Shown: positions 1 through 8,574, counted from the stretch's first letter. The stretch is 51,360 nucleotides of DNA from JANNNF01 sp040385825 (GCA_040385825.1 JAZKGQ010000005.1:1-51360); one strand, 5' to 3'. Translations and numbers: made by a program. Notes: generated by a model from the sequence alone, not told the origin.

Positions 1-39
1 CATACCACGTTCGACGCCAAAGGAGTTCAACCAATCTGA
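1..39 (+). CDS. possible C-terminal tail of an upstream gene (partial)
   Basis: Reading frame 1 from the window edge gives HTTFDAKGVQPI followed by TGA. Such a short tail cannot be assigned to a family. The reasons to think it is coding are that it is open to the edge and that a cluster of strong hairpins (55-121) follows the stop, as expected at a gene end. It could equally be chance. Confidence 0.3.
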   Translation, partial: HTTFDAKGVQPI

Positions 40-54
40 CCCAACACAACACTC

Positions 55-121
55 GAGGGGGCGGCCCCCTCTCGGCGTTTGCAAAAGCAAACGCCTGCCG
101 GGCAATGGGGCATTGCCCGGC
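55..121. terminator. cluster of three perfect hairpins between convergent genes
   Basis: Three adjacent perfect inverted repeats are visible: 55-61 with 65-71 (GAGGGGG/CCCCCTC), 74-82 with 87-95 (GGCGTTTGC, loop AAAA) and 97-107 with 111-121 (GCCGGGCAATG, loop GGG). They lie downstream of the possible gene tail at 1-39 and downstream of the reverse-strand DUF1489 gene, so they may end transcription from both sides. None has a long T-tract. Confidence 0.5.
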
Positions 122-179
122 GCGCTTTGCGCTTGATTCCGGGCCGAAAAAGAGGATTCAGCGTAGCTTCATCGCGCGC

Positions 180-608
180 CTAACGTAGCCCGATTTCCGC
201 CAGCGCCTGTGCGAGGGCAGGCGGTAGCGCCTCCTCTCGCGCGCGGCCCTGCACCAGATCGCGCGGCGATTCGGCGGGGTCGAGATAGCGCCAGCCCTGA
301 AACGGGCGGCGGGCGGCGGCCTCGGTGCGGATCACCTGCGCATCAAGGATCAGCGCACAGCGGCGGATACCGTCGGCCCCGGCTCGTTCCTCCAGCCGCA
401 AGATGCGCTGACGGGCAAGGATAACTCCCTTGATCACCCAATAAAGCGAGCCGCCCCCTGTCACCTCGGCCTCACGCTTGGGCCACATGCGGGTGACATG
501 CGCCGTGGTGCCCGCAGGCCACATGCCCCGGTGCGCGTCATGCCACTGGGTCAGGTCTTCAACCGACTCGGCCCCGACGCACAGCTTGAGGATGTTGATA
601 TGGGTCAC
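180..608 (-). CDS. DUF1489 family protein
   Basis: About 142 residues, beginning THINILKLCVGAESVEDL after the start codon and containing RMWPKR, GSLYWVIKGVILARQRILRL and RRPFQGWRYL. This matches the DUF1489 family of Alphaproteobacteria as I know it; no biochemical role is established. The frame is open further upstream, but I chose the GTG at 608 because the conserved family start lies there and AAGGAG sits 7-8 bases before it. It is divergent from the ribonucleotide reductase gene, with about 130 bases between the starts that must hold both promoters. No membrane segment or signal peptide is seen. Confidence 0.8.
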   Translation of the reverse strand: MTHINILKLCVGAESVEDLTQWHDAHRGMWPAGTTAHVTRMWPKREAEVTGGGSLYWVIKGVILARQRILRLEERAGADGIRRCALILDAQVIRTEAAARRPFQGWRYLDPAESPRDLVQGRAREEALPPALAQALAEIGLR

Positions 609-735
609 GGGCTGGCTCCTTGGCTGTGACAAGAAACATAGACCTCTCTTGCGCCAGCGCAAGTTGACCTTGCCTGATGCCGCGCGTATCTTGTGCCTTC
701 GCCCTCATTATCCACAAGTTCAAGGACCGCATCCC

Positions 736-3015
736 ATGTCGCGTTTTTCCGCACCCATTGCCGAGGCGATCTGGGATATGAAGTACCGCCTGAAATCTGC
801 CGATGGCGTGGCGATTGACGGGTCGGTCGAAGACACCTGGCGGCGCATTGCGCGGGCCTTGGCGGAAGGCGAATCCAACCCTGCCGTCTGGGAGGACCGG
901 TTTTATGCGGCGCTTGAGGGGTTCAAGTTCCTGCCCGCAGGCCGCATCACCGCAGGCGCGGGCACCGGGCGCAGCGTGACGCTTTTCAACTGTTTCGTCA
1001 TGGGCACCATCCCCGATTCGATGGGCGGCATCTTTGACGGGCTGAAAGAGGCCGCTCTGACCATGCAGCAGGGCGGCGGGATCGGCTATGATTTCAGCAC
1101 CATCCGCCCGCGTGGGGCGGAAGTGAAAGGGGTGGCGGCGGATGCTTCCGGCCCGCTGTCGTTCATGGATGTGTGGGACGCGATGTGCCGCACCATCATG
1201 TCGGCGGGCAGCCGCCGGGGCGCGATGATGGCGACGCTGCGCTGCGACCACCCCGATGTGGAAAGCTTCATCGAGGCCAAGAAAGACGCGGCCCGGTTGC
1301 GGATGTTCAACCTGTCCGTGCTGATCACCGACGCCTTCATGGCGGCGGTCAAGGCGGATGGTCCGTGGGAATTGCAGTTCGACGGGCGGGTCTACAAGAC
1401 CCTGCAAGCCCGCGATCTGTGGAACAGGATCATGCGCAACACGTTCGATTTCGCCGAACCCGGCGTGATCTTCATTGACCGCATCAACGCGATGAACAAC
1501 CTCGCCTATTGCGAGACGATCGCGGCGACCAACCCTTGCGGCGAGCAACCCTTGCCCCCTTACGGTGCCTGCCTGCTCGGGTCGATCAACATGGCCACGC
1601 TGGTCACGCGGCCGTTCACATCGCTTGCGGCGATGGATGTGGTCGGGCTGGATGATCTGGTGCGAACGGCCGTGCGGATGATGGACAATGTGGTGGATAC
1701 CAGCCGCTTTCCGCTGCCCGAACAGGCGGCAGAGGCGGCGGCAAAGCGGCGGATCGGGCTGGGGGTCACGGGTCTGGCCGATGCGCTGCTGATGGTGGGA
1801 TTGCGCTATGGCTCGGCCGAGGCGGCGGCGATGACCGAAGACTGGATGCACGCAATCGCCCGGTCTGCCTATCTGGCCTCGGTCGATCTTGCGCGCGAAA
1901 AGGGGGCGTTCCCGCTGTTTGACGCAGAGAAGTTCCTTGCCTCGGGCACGATGGCGCAGATGGACGGCGATGTGCGCGATGCCATCCGGCAGCACGGCAT
2001 CCGCAATGCGCTGCTGACCTCGATCGCGCCGACCGGGACCATCAGCCTCTATGCGGGCAACGTCAGTTCGGGGATCGAGCCGGTGTTCGCCTATGCCTAC
2101 ACCCGCAAGGTGCTGCAAAAGGACGGGTCACGCACCGAGGAGGAAGTGGTGGATTACGCCGTCCGCCTGTGGCGCGATCTGCATGGCGATACGCCCTTGC
2201 CCGATTATTTCGTGAACGCCCAGACCCTGCCGCCGATGGACCATGTCCGCATGCAGGCGGCGGCGCAGAAATGGGTCGACAGCAGCATTTCCAAGACGAT
2301 CAACTGCCCCGAGGACATCAGCTTTGAGGATTTCCAGCAGGTCTACATGGCCGCCTGGGATCAGGGCTGCAAGGGTTGCACCACTTACCGGCCCAATGCG
2401 GTGACGGGGTCGGTGCTGACAGTATCCGAGGCGTCGGACAAGACCCCGTCAGAGGCCCCCGAACAGGCGCGCAATGCCGGGGCCGAAGTGGTCTATCTGT
2501 CCGACCCGCTGGACCGTCCGGCGGCGCTGGAAGGGGCGACCTACAAGCTGAAATGGCCCGGCAGCGAGCATGCGCTGTATATCACGGTCAACGACATCAT
2601 CATCGCAGGCCATCGCCGCCCGTTCGAGGTGTTCATCAACTCCAAGAACATGGAGAATTTTGCCTGGACCGTGGCGCTGACCCGGATGATTTCGGCGGTG
2701 TTCCGGCGCGGCGGGGATATTTCCTTTGTGGTGGAAGAACTGAAGGCCGTGTTCGACCCGCGCGGCGGGGCATGGATGGAAGGGCGCTATATCCCGTCGA
2801 TCCTTGCCGCGATCGGCGGGGTGATCGAGCGTCACCTTATCGAGATCGGCTTTATCGCGGGCGAAGGCCTGGGCCTGAAATCCGACCCGCAGGCCGAGGT
2901 GGTGGCAATGGGTGCGCCGCGCGGCAAAAGCTGTTCGTCCTGCGGCAGTTATGATCTGCGGATGGTGGAAGGCTGCATGACCTGCGCGTCCTGCGGCTAT
3001 TCCAAATGCGGCTGA
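736..3015 (+). CDS. nrdJ: adenosylcobalamin-dependent (class II) ribonucleoside-diphosphate reductase
   Basis: About 759 residues, the compact form of class II reductase. It makes deoxyribonucleotides using adenosylcobalamin to generate the thiyl radical, without oxygen or an iron subunit. Landmarks: FNCFVMG with Cys86, GGIGYDFS, SRRGAMMATLRCDHPD, the catalytic NPCGE loop at 266-270 (Cys268, Glu270), APTGTISL, and a C-terminal part with RPFEVFINSKNMENFAW typical of the TSCPD domain. The last 27 residues hold six cysteines (CSSCG...CMTCASCGYSKC), which probably form a metal site or a redox tail. The frame extends upstream to 478, but that part overlaps the divergent gene, so I use the ATG at 736. 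The symbol nrdZ is also used for this form. It is the only visible B12-dependent enzyme in the window. Confidence 0.92.
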   Translation: MSRFSAPIAEAIWDMKYRLKSADGVAIDGSVEDTWRRIARALAEGESNPAVWEDRFYAALEGFKFLPAGRITAGAGTGRSVTLFNCFVMGTIPDSMGGIFDGLKEAALTMQQGGGIGYDFSTIRPRGAEVKGVAADASGPLSFMDVWDAMCRTIMSAGSRRGAMMATLRCDHPDVESFIEAKKDAARLRMFNLSVLITDAFMAAVKADGPWELQFDGRVYKTLQARDLWNRIMRNTFDFAEPGVIFIDRINAMNNLAYCETIAATNPCGEQPLPPYGACLLGSINMATLVTRPFTSLAAMDVVGLDDLVRTAVRMMDNVVDTSRFPLPEQAAEAAAKRRIGLGVTGLADALLMVGLRYGSAEAAAMTEDWMHAIARSAYLASVDLAREKGAFPLFDAEKFLASGTMAQMDGDVRDAIRQHGIRNALLTSIAPTGTISLYAGNVSSGIEPVFAYAYTRKVLQKDGSRTEEEVVDYAVRLWRDLHGDTPLPDYFVNAQTLPPMDHVRMQAAAQKWVDSSISKTINCPEDISFEDFQQVYMAAWDQGCKGCTTYRPNAVTGSVLTVSEASDKTPSEAPEQARNAGAEVVYLSDPLDRPAALEGATYKLKWPGSEHALYITVNDIIIAGHRRPFEVFINSKNMENFAWTVALTRMISAVFRRGGDISFVVEELKAVFDPRGGAWMEGRYIPSILAAIGGVIERHLIEIGFIAGEGLGLKSDPQAEVVAMGAPRGKSCSSCGSYDLRMVEGCMTCASCGYSKCG

Positions 3016-3037
3016 ACGGCTTCACGGTGCCACAGGG

Positions 3038-4132
3038 TCAGGGTCCGGCGGTTTTGGGCGCGGCGGCCTTGGGCGGCTTGCCGCCTGCGGCTGCGGCCAG
3101 CCCGCTGGGCGACACGCCATACATCCGCCGGAACGCCTTGGAAAAGGTGTTCGACGCCTCGAACCCGCAGCTTGCGCTGATGTCCACGATGGTCATTTCG
3201 GTTTCGGTCAACAGCGCGCGGGCGCGTTCCAGCCGCAGATTCATCAGGTACTGCTTGGGCGATATGCCGACGTAGAGTTTGAACAGCCGCTGGATCTGGC
3301 GCAGCGACACGCCCAGATCATCGGCAATCGCCTCCAGATCGACCGGGGTTTCGATGTTCTTCTCGAAGGTTTCGATCACAGACACCAGCAGCGGATTGCG
3401 CGCCCCGATGGTCGAGGACACCGACATGCGCTGGCGCAGATCGGCAGGGCGCTGCGGGCCGTGCAGGCACATCCGCAGCACCGCGTCGGCCAGTTGCGGG
3501 CCGTGGTTGCGGGCCACGATGTCGATGAACAGGTCGGTTGCCGCCGCACCGCCGGCACAGGTCATGATCCGCCCGTCGATGCAGTACAACTGATCCAGCG
3601 GGGTCAGATGCGGAAAGGTTTCGGCAAAGGGCGGCAGGTTTTCCCAGTGCAGGGTGAATTTGCGCCCCTCCAGAATGCCCGCCTTGGCCAGCGCATAGGC
3701 CCCGGAACACAACCCCCCCACGATGCGACCGCTGCGCCATTGATGCCGCAACCAGTCCGCCACCCGCGGCGTTGTGGACCGGTCAGGCTCGACACCGGCG
3801 CAGACAAACACCATGGCGCGGGCGTTGGTTTCGGCCAGCGGGCCTTCGACCACTACCGGCAGCCCGTTGGAACAGCGCACCTGTTCGCCGGTTTCCGACA
3901 GCACCTGCCATTCGAACAGCGCGCGGCCCGCCAGTTGGTTGGCAATGCGCAACGGTTCGATCGCCGAGGAAAACGCGATCAGCGAAAAGTCCTGCAACAG
4001 GACAAAGGTGATGCGGACAGGCTGCTGCCCGGCGGCGACCTTGACATGGGCAACGCCCTTAGGCACGAAATCTGATGTCATCTCGGCCTCTGACGCGGGG
4101 GGCTGACTGTGGGGCGGGTCTGGCTGCATCAT
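3038..4132 (-). CDS. GlxA-family transcriptional regulator (GATase1-like plus AraC HTH), possibly GbdR
   Basis: 364 residues. Residues of about 40-205 form a DJ-1/PfpI-type GATase1-like sensor fold (VLLQDFSLIAFSSAIEPLRIANQ, GGLCSGAYALAKAG). Residues of about 255-345 are an AraC DNA-binding domain with two helix-turn-helix units (LEAIADDLGVSLRQIQRLF, GISPKQYLMNLRLERARALL, FSKAFRRMYGVSPSGL). This architecture is that of GbdR and CdhR, regulators of glycine betaine and carnitine catabolism. It lies 70 bases downstream of the GbcA-like gene on the same strand, which favours a betaine-responsive activator. The start at 4132 follows AGGGCAGGACAG; an ATG at 4081 is an alternative. It converges with the ribonucleotide reductase gene 22 bases away. 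The ligand is inferred. Confidence 0.82.
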   Translation of the reverse strand: MMQPDPPHSQPPASEAEMTSDFVPKGVAHVKVAAGQQPVRITFVLLQDFSLIAFSSAIEPLRIANQLAGRALFEWQVLSETGEQVRCSNGLPVVVEGPLAETNARAMVFVCAGVEPDRSTTPRVADWLRHQWRSGRIVGGLCSGAYALAKAGILEGRKFTLHWENLPPFAETFPHLTPLDQLYCIDGRIMTCAGGAAATDLFIDIVARNHGPQLADAVLRMCLHGPQRPADLRQRMSVSSTIGARNPLLVSVIETFEKNIETPVDLEAIADDLGVSLRQIQRLFKLYVGISPKQYLMNLRLERARALLTETEMTIVDISASCGFEASNTFSKAFRRMYGVSPSGLAAAAGGKPPKAAAPKTAGP

Positions 4133-4202
4133 CTGTCCTGCCCTTGGACAGATTGCAACCAGACCGCCCGCAAAATCAACCGCGCGCCGTCACCGCAGGC
4201 GG

Positions 4203-5486
4203 CTACTCGGCCGCCAGTGCCAGCCGATCGCCGCCCAACCGGGCCAGCATCCGCGCCTTGTACCAGTCGATGAACTGGATCACGCCGTCTTCCTGCACCT
4301 GCGAATAGGGGCCGGGCACATAGGCAGGCGACAGGATGCCCTTCTGGTTTTCCTCGACCACCTGACGATCCTCGTCATTGGTGGCAAGCCAGACCTCGGT
4401 CAGGCGGTTCAGGTCATAGTCCACGCCTTCGACCGCATCCTTGTGCACCAGCCAGGTGGTGGTCACCTGCGTTTCGGTGGCCGAGATCGGCAGCACCCGG
4501 AAGGTCAGGGCATGATCGGCAAGGAAGTGGTTCCAGCTGTTGGGATAGTGGAAGAACAGCAGGCTGCCCGCGTCGTCGAACGGCATCTGGCCCAGACGCT
4601 TGCCTACGGCGGTCTTGCCATCCAGCGTAAAGCTGTCGCCCATCAACGGCACACGCGCCAGCCGCCACTGGTTGGTCGGGTGGATCAGGAATTCGGACGG
4701 CAGGCCCGCGGCCTCGCAGCGCGCCCAATGCCGGGCAACCTCGCCATCGGTGCGTTCGGTCTGGCCGGGGGCGGTGATGATGGGGCGGTCGTCAAAGGTG
4801 CGGCACAGCGACGGATGGTTGCCGCCACAGTGATAGCATTCGCGGTTGTTCTCGATCACCAGCTTCCAGTTGCCCTTTTCGACGATGGTGCTCTGGAAGG
4901 CGACCTTGGTGTCTTGCAGGGCATGGGGGGCAAGGTAGCGCGACAGGGACGCACCCAGATCGTCAAAGGCGGGGGGCGTGTCGGCCAGGCAGAGGAACAC
5001 CATGCCGCCAGCCTCGCGCGTGTGGATCGGGCGCAGGCTGTGGGCCGTGGGGTCAAAGCTGGTGCCCATGTCGCGGGTGCGGATCAGGTTGCCCTCCAGA
5101 TCGTAGATCCACTGGTGATAGGGGCAGACCAGCCGCCGCTTTTGCCCATGGTCTTCGGCGCACAGCTTTTGCCCCCGGTGGCGGCAGACGTTGTGAAAGG
5201 CGCGCACCGCCCCGTCCTGACTGCGCACCACGACCACCGGATAATCGCCGATCTGCACGGTGGCAAAGGCACCGGGGGTCGGAAGCTCGGCCAGGCTCAG
5301 CACGAACAGCCATTCCTGATAGAACAGCGTTTCCAGATCGGCGCGGAACACGCGCGGGTCGCAATAAAGGGCATGCTCCAGCGCGTGGCCGTCGCGCTGT
5401 GCGGCGATCAGCGTGGCCAGCGAGGCCCGGTCGGTTGTGGCCCCGTCAGTTGTGGCCCGGTCAGGGGAGGCTTGGTCAAACATCAT
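4203..5486 (-). CDS. gbcA: Rieske non-heme iron oxygenase alpha subunit, glycine betaine monooxygenase-like (GbcA)
   Basis: 427 residues. The Rieske motif is complete: Cys101-x-His103 and Cys121-x2-His124 (CRHRGQKLC, CPYHQWIY). The catalytic domain carries IENNRECYHCGGNHPSL, giving mononuclear iron ligands His219 and His224. This ENNRECYHC signature is that of quaternary-amine oxygenases such as GbcA, which demethylates glycine betaine to dimethylglycine. Stachydrine or carnitine oxygenases are close alternatives. No reductase partner (GbcB) lies in the window. The N-terminus has a short repetitive stretch (ATTD, residues 11-19), encoded by near-identical direct repeats. The ATG at 5486 follows GAGGATC; an ATG at 5483 is equally possible. 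The 5' leader contains a cobalamin riboswitch, unexpected for this family. Confidence 0.82.
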   Translation of the reverse strand: MMFDQASPDRATTDGATTDRASLATLIAAQRDGHALEHALYCDPRVFRADLETLFYQEWLFVLSLAELPTPGAFATVQIGDYPVVVVRSQDGAVRAFHNVCRHRGQKLCAEDHGQKRRLVCPYHQWIYDLEGNLIRTRDMGTSFDPTAHSLRPIHTREAGGMVFLCLADTPPAFDDLGASLSRYLAPHALQDTKVAFQSTIVEKGNWKLVIENNRECYHCGGNHPSLCRTFDDRPIITAPGQTERTDGEVARHWARCEAAGLPSEFLIHPTNQWRLARVPLMGDSFTLDGKTAVGKRLGQMPFDDAGSLLFFHYPNSWNHFLADHALTFRVLPISATETQVTTTWLVHKDAVEGVDYDLNRLTEVWLATNDEDRQVVEENQKGILSPAYVPGPYSQVQEDGVIQFIDWYKARMLARLGGDRLALAAE

Positions 5487-5614
5487 GATCCTCGGTTGGT
5501 CGCATCACCCGCAGGGGGCACAGTTGAGGGGCGATCGGCCGGGCAGGGGCCGTGCCGGGCCATGCGCAGGCCCCGCACAAACCGCTGGCCCCGCCCACCG
5601 CGGTTGCGTCAGTC

Positions 5615-5790
5615 ACAAGGCTGGTTTCCGGGCTGCGGACTGGCCTTGCGGCCGGGGACACGACGCCTTCCCAGGGGGGCTCCTCCCTCCCCAGTGGCAA
5701 AAGTCGCGCCCGCTGATCCGTTACCGTTGCGGGGGCAGCGCCGGTGTTGCACCGGCTTCCCAATTCTCCGCCCCGGAAGGCGGCACCTTG
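5615..5790 (-). ncRNA. cobalamin (AdoCbl-type) riboswitch
   Basis: Read on the minus strand, the hallmarks occur in order: AAGGTGCC at 5789-5782, GGGAAGCCGGTGCAACACCG near 5760, GCTGCCCCCGCAACGGTAA, GCCACTG near 5697, CCTGGGAAGG, and the B12 box CGGAAACCAGCCTTG ending near 5616. These are the conserved core elements of the cobalamin riboswitch. It lies about 130 bases upstream of the GbcA-like start in the same direction. Cobalamin riboswitches normally shut off expression when the cofactor is plentiful. A stem AACCGC/GCGGTT just downstream (about 5580-5605) could belong to the expression platform. Confidence 0.9.
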
Positions 5791-5798
5791 CAGCGCCC

Positions 5799-5828
5799 AC
5801 ATTATGCGCTTGCAACAGGCCCTGTCGC
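5799..5828 (-). promoter_or_regulatory. candidate sigma70-type promoter for the riboswitch transcript
   Basis: On the minus strand GCGACA (5828-5823), an 18-base spacer and TATA-like TAATGT (5804-5799) precede the start of the riboswitch by about 10 bases. The -35 match is 4 of 6. The placement fits, but the call is by eye only. The rest of the 525-base gap 5487-6011 holds the riboswitch, its expression platform and the leader of the gene at 6012; I see no small gene in it. Confidence 0.4.
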
Positions 5829-6011
5829 CCGATTGCGACGCAATGCGGCGCGTTTTCGATATTGTGGCACAGCAAGGCGGGGCGCTGTCGATAAACTGGG
5901 CGGGATGACGTGCAGACATGCAGCAATCAGATGCTGTCAATCCGGGGCCAGCCCTATAGGATGCAGGGCGAACCAGTTGGAACGATACGGAAAACGCCGG
6001 GAAAGACCACA

Positions 6012-7469
6012 ATGTCGGAAATAGTCGAGATCGGCCGCACCTGCTGGCGTCTGGAACAGGCGCAGCGGTTTTCCGTGATCATCGATGCCGAGCAGTATTT
6101 TCTGGCGGCCCGCGATGCGATGATGAAGGCCAGAAAAAGCATCCTGCTGGTCGGGTGGGATTTCGACGCCCGCATCCGGCTGGGGTCGCCCGGCCAGCAC
6201 GACGGCGCGCCCGATACCCTGGGCGATTTTGTCCCCTGGCTGGCAGAACGGTCGCCAGAGCTGGAAATCCGCCTGCTGCAATGGAACTCGGGCGCGCTGG
6301 TCAACATGATGCGGCCAACGAACATCTGGTATCTGCTGCGCTGGAAGGCCCATGCCCGGATCACCGCGCGGATGGACAGCACCATGCCCACGCTGGCATC
6401 CCATCACCAGAAGCTGCTGGTGGTGGATGACAGCATCGCCTTTTGCGGTGGCATCGACATGACGATGAACCGCTGGGACACCCGCGCCCATGCCGATGTC
6501 GAACCGGGCCGCACCACGCCGTCGGGCAAGCAGTTGATGCCCTGGCATGACCTGTCCAGCATCTTTGACGGCGACGCCGCCCGCGCCCTTGGCGATCTGT
6601 GCCGCCTGCGCTGGCAGCGCGCCTGCGGCGAGGAATTGCAGCCGGTCGAGGCCGCCCCTGTCGACTGGCCCGGCCATGTCACGCCGATTGCGGGGCCGGT
6701 GCGCATCGGCATTGCCCGCAGCCAGCCTGCCCTCACCGCCGACGAGGCCCCGGTGCGCGAGGTCGAGGCCCTGTATCTGGACATGATCGGGGCCGCGAAA
6801 AAGCTGATCTATGCGGAAGGTCAGTATTTCGCCTCGCGCCGGGTCGCCGCGGCGCTGGCGCAGCGGCTGGAGGAAGCGGATGGTCCCGAGGTGGTGATCA
6901 TCAACCCCACCGGCACCGATGGCTGGCTGGAGCCGTTGGCGATGGATACCGCCCGCGCCCGGCTGGTGGAATCGCTGAAACGCCATGACAGACACGGCCG
7001 CTTTGCGGTTTATCATCCGGTGACCGCGCAGGAAAACCCGATCTTCGTGCATGCCAAGCTGATGATCGTCGATGACCGGCTGCTGCGGGTCGGGTCATCC
7101 AATCTGAACAACCGGTCCATGCGGCTGGATTCCGAATGCGACGTGGTGCTGGATGCCGCCCAGGACGCCAGCGGCGCTGTGGCGCGGCGGCTGGCCGACC
7201 TGCGCCATGATCTGCTGGCCGAACATCTGGGCCAGACACCCGAGGCGGTGGCCGCAGCCTTTGCGCGCGAAGGATCACTGATCGGCACGATCGAGGCGCT
7301 GCGCGGCGGCGGGCGGTCGCTGGTGCCCTATGTCACGCCCGACCTGACCGCCGTGGAAGCCTGGATTGCCGACAACGAGGTTCTGGACCCCGACGGGCCA
7401 GAGGAAATGTTTGAAACCTTTGCCAGGCGCGGGCTGTTTCGCGGCCGGTTGCGCAAGCCGAAGGGATGA
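6012..7469 (+). CDS. phospholipase D family protein (two HKD motifs)
   Basis: 485 residues with the duplicated PLD catalytic motif: His132-x-Lys134-x4-Asp139 (HHQKLLVVDD) and His347-x-Lys349-x4-Asp354 (HAKLMIVDD, then GSSNLNNRSM). These enzymes hydrolyse or transfer phosphodiester groups, for example phospholipid head groups. There is no clear signal peptide and no N-terminal membrane helices, so it looks less like a cardiolipin synthase and more like a soluble PLD. The frame is open from 5910, but the upstream part has no homologous feel; the ATG at 6012 starts MSEIVEIGRTCWRLEQ. It is divergent from the riboswitch/gbcA unit and ends in a shared terminator with the next gene. The substrate is unknown. 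Confidence 0.85.
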   Translation: MSEIVEIGRTCWRLEQAQRFSVIIDAEQYFLAARDAMMKARKSILLVGWDFDARIRLGSPGQHDGAPDTLGDFVPWLAERSPELEIRLLQWNSGALVNMMRPTNIWYLLRWKAHARITARMDSTMPTLASHHQKLLVVDDSIAFCGGIDMTMNRWDTRAHADVEPGRTTPSGKQLMPWHDLSSIFDGDAARALGDLCRLRWQRACGEELQPVEAAPVDWPGHVTPIAGPVRIGIARSQPALTADEAPVREVEALYLDMIGAAKKLIYAEGQYFASRRVAAALAQRLEEADGPEVVIINPTGTDGWLEPLAMDTARARLVESLKRHDRHGRFAVYHPVTAQENPIFVHAKLMIVDDRLLRVGSSNLNNRSMRLDSECDVVLDAAQDASGAVARRLADLRHDLLAEHLGQTPEAVAAAFAREGSLIGTIEALRGGGRSLVPYVTPDLTAVEAWIADNEVLDPDGPEEMFETFARRGLFRGRLRKPKG

Positions 7470-7473
7470 ATCT

Positions 7474-7502
7474 TTGGGGCCATGCAGGAAGCATGGCCCC
7501 AA
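7474..7502. terminator. bidirectional terminator hairpin
   Basis: A perfect 12-base stem, TTGGGGCCATGC (7474-7485) with GCATGGCCCCAA (7491-7502), encloses a 5-base loop. It sits 4 bases after the stop of the PLD gene and 25 bases after the stop of the convergent MBL gene, so it can serve both. Confidence 0.7.
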
Positions 7503-7527
7503 GGCCGTGGTCAGAGCCAGACGCGCT

Positions 7528-8457
7528 TCAGCCGTTCAGCAGCATCTGATAGCTGGCAGGCACATAGCGGAAACCGCCGTCCTGGGCCTCGACATAGCCA
7601 AGCGCCGGGAAGGGCATGTGATAGCCGATGAAGGGAATCCTGTCTGCGGCGATCATGCCGAACACGGCCTTGCGGGTGGCGGCGCCTGCCGGCTTGTCGG
7701 CGTCAAAGCGCACCTCCCAATCGGGGCGGGCCAACGACCAGATGTAATGATTGGCGGTATCGGCGGTCAGCATCAGGCGCTGGCCGTCGCTGTCCAACTG
7801 GTAAACCATATGTCCCGGCGAATGGCCGAAGGCCGCCATGGCGGTGATGCCCGGCGCGACCGTCCCGCCATCGTCAAGGAAGGTCATCTTGTCGTTGAAG
7901 GGTTTGACGTTCTTGTCAAACCCTTCGTTCGCGGCCCCCGACCAGTGGTTGTGTTCCACCGCCCCTGTGACATAGCGGGCATTGGCAAAGCTGGGCGCAT
8001 CACCGGTCAGCATGCCGCCGATATGGTCGCCGTGCATATGGGTCAGCACCACCACATCGACCTGATCAGGGGTGACGCCCGCCGCGGCTAGCGCGGCCCC
8101 GGTGCCCTCTGCCGCAAGGCCGGTGTCGAACAGGATCAGTTCCGATCCGGTGTTGACCAGCGTGGGGGTGAAGAAATTCTGCGTCTTGTCGGCGGGAATG
8201 AAGGCCGCGGCGGACAGGGCGGCAAACTCCTCGGGGGTGGCGTTCAGGCCGAAGGTTTCTTGCGGCTTGTCAGAGGTGCGGGTGCCTGCCAGCAGGGCCG
8301 TCACCTCGAACCCGCCAAGTTTGAAGCGGTTGAACAGCGCGCTGCCCGCGCCTTGCAGCGGAGCGGCGGCCATTGCGGGGCCGGCAAAGGCGGGGATCAG
8401 CGGCAGGGCGGCGCCAGCGATCATCGCCTGACGGCGCGACAGCATCGGGGTCGTCAT
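7528..8457 (-). CDS. Tat-exported MBL-fold metallo-hydrolase
   Basis: 309 residues. The N-terminus (LSRRQAMIAGAALPLIPAFAGPAMAAA) has a twin-arginine motif, hydrophobic core and AxA cleavage site, so export to the periplasm through Tat is likely. The metallo-beta-lactamase zinc motif is HMHGDH (His140, His142, Asp144, His145), with later ligands in GHSPGH and TADTANH. The start at 8457 has a textbook AGGAGG 8 bases upstream; the longer frame to 8514 is not needed. It is a paralogue of the protein at 39699-40670: both have the Tat signal, the same order of motifs and an ending with HMPFPALGYVEA versus HLPFPGVGHVDA. Lactonase or other hydrolase activity is possible, but the substrate is not evident. 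Confidence 0.85.
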   Translation of the reverse strand: MTTPMLSRRQAMIAGAALPLIPAFAGPAMAAAPLQGAGSALFNRFKLGGFEVTALLAGTRTSDKPQETFGLNATPEEFAALSAAAFIPADKTQNFFTPTLVNTGSELILFDTGLAAEGTGAALAAAGVTPDQVDVVVLTHMHGDHIGGMLTGDAPSFANARYVTGAVEHNHWSGAANEGFDKNVKPFNDKMTFLDDGGTVAPGITAMAAFGHSPGHMVYQLDSDGQRLMLTADTANHYIWSLARPDWEVRFDADKPAGAATRKAVFGMIAADRIPFIGYHMPFPALGYVEAQDGGFRYVPASYQMLLNG

Positions 8458-8574
8458 GGGTATCCTCCTGTATATGGATACGGGAAGGATAGTGCGACGC
8501 AGGCAAAGCCCCACTCACGCTTGCGTCATCGGGGCGCATGACCGCACAGCGACTGTGCGCCTGTAATTGTGCGC

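Noticed and set aside
478..735. N-terminal extension of the ribonucleotide reductase frame
   Set aside because: It overlaps the divergent DUF1489 gene and carries no family similarity; the ATG at 736 fits the family start.
5476..6012. A 178-codon minus-strand frame across the cobalamin riboswitch
   Set aside because: The DNA shows the ordered conserved blocks of a structured RNA, and the translated text is rich in Pro/Arg without a domain.
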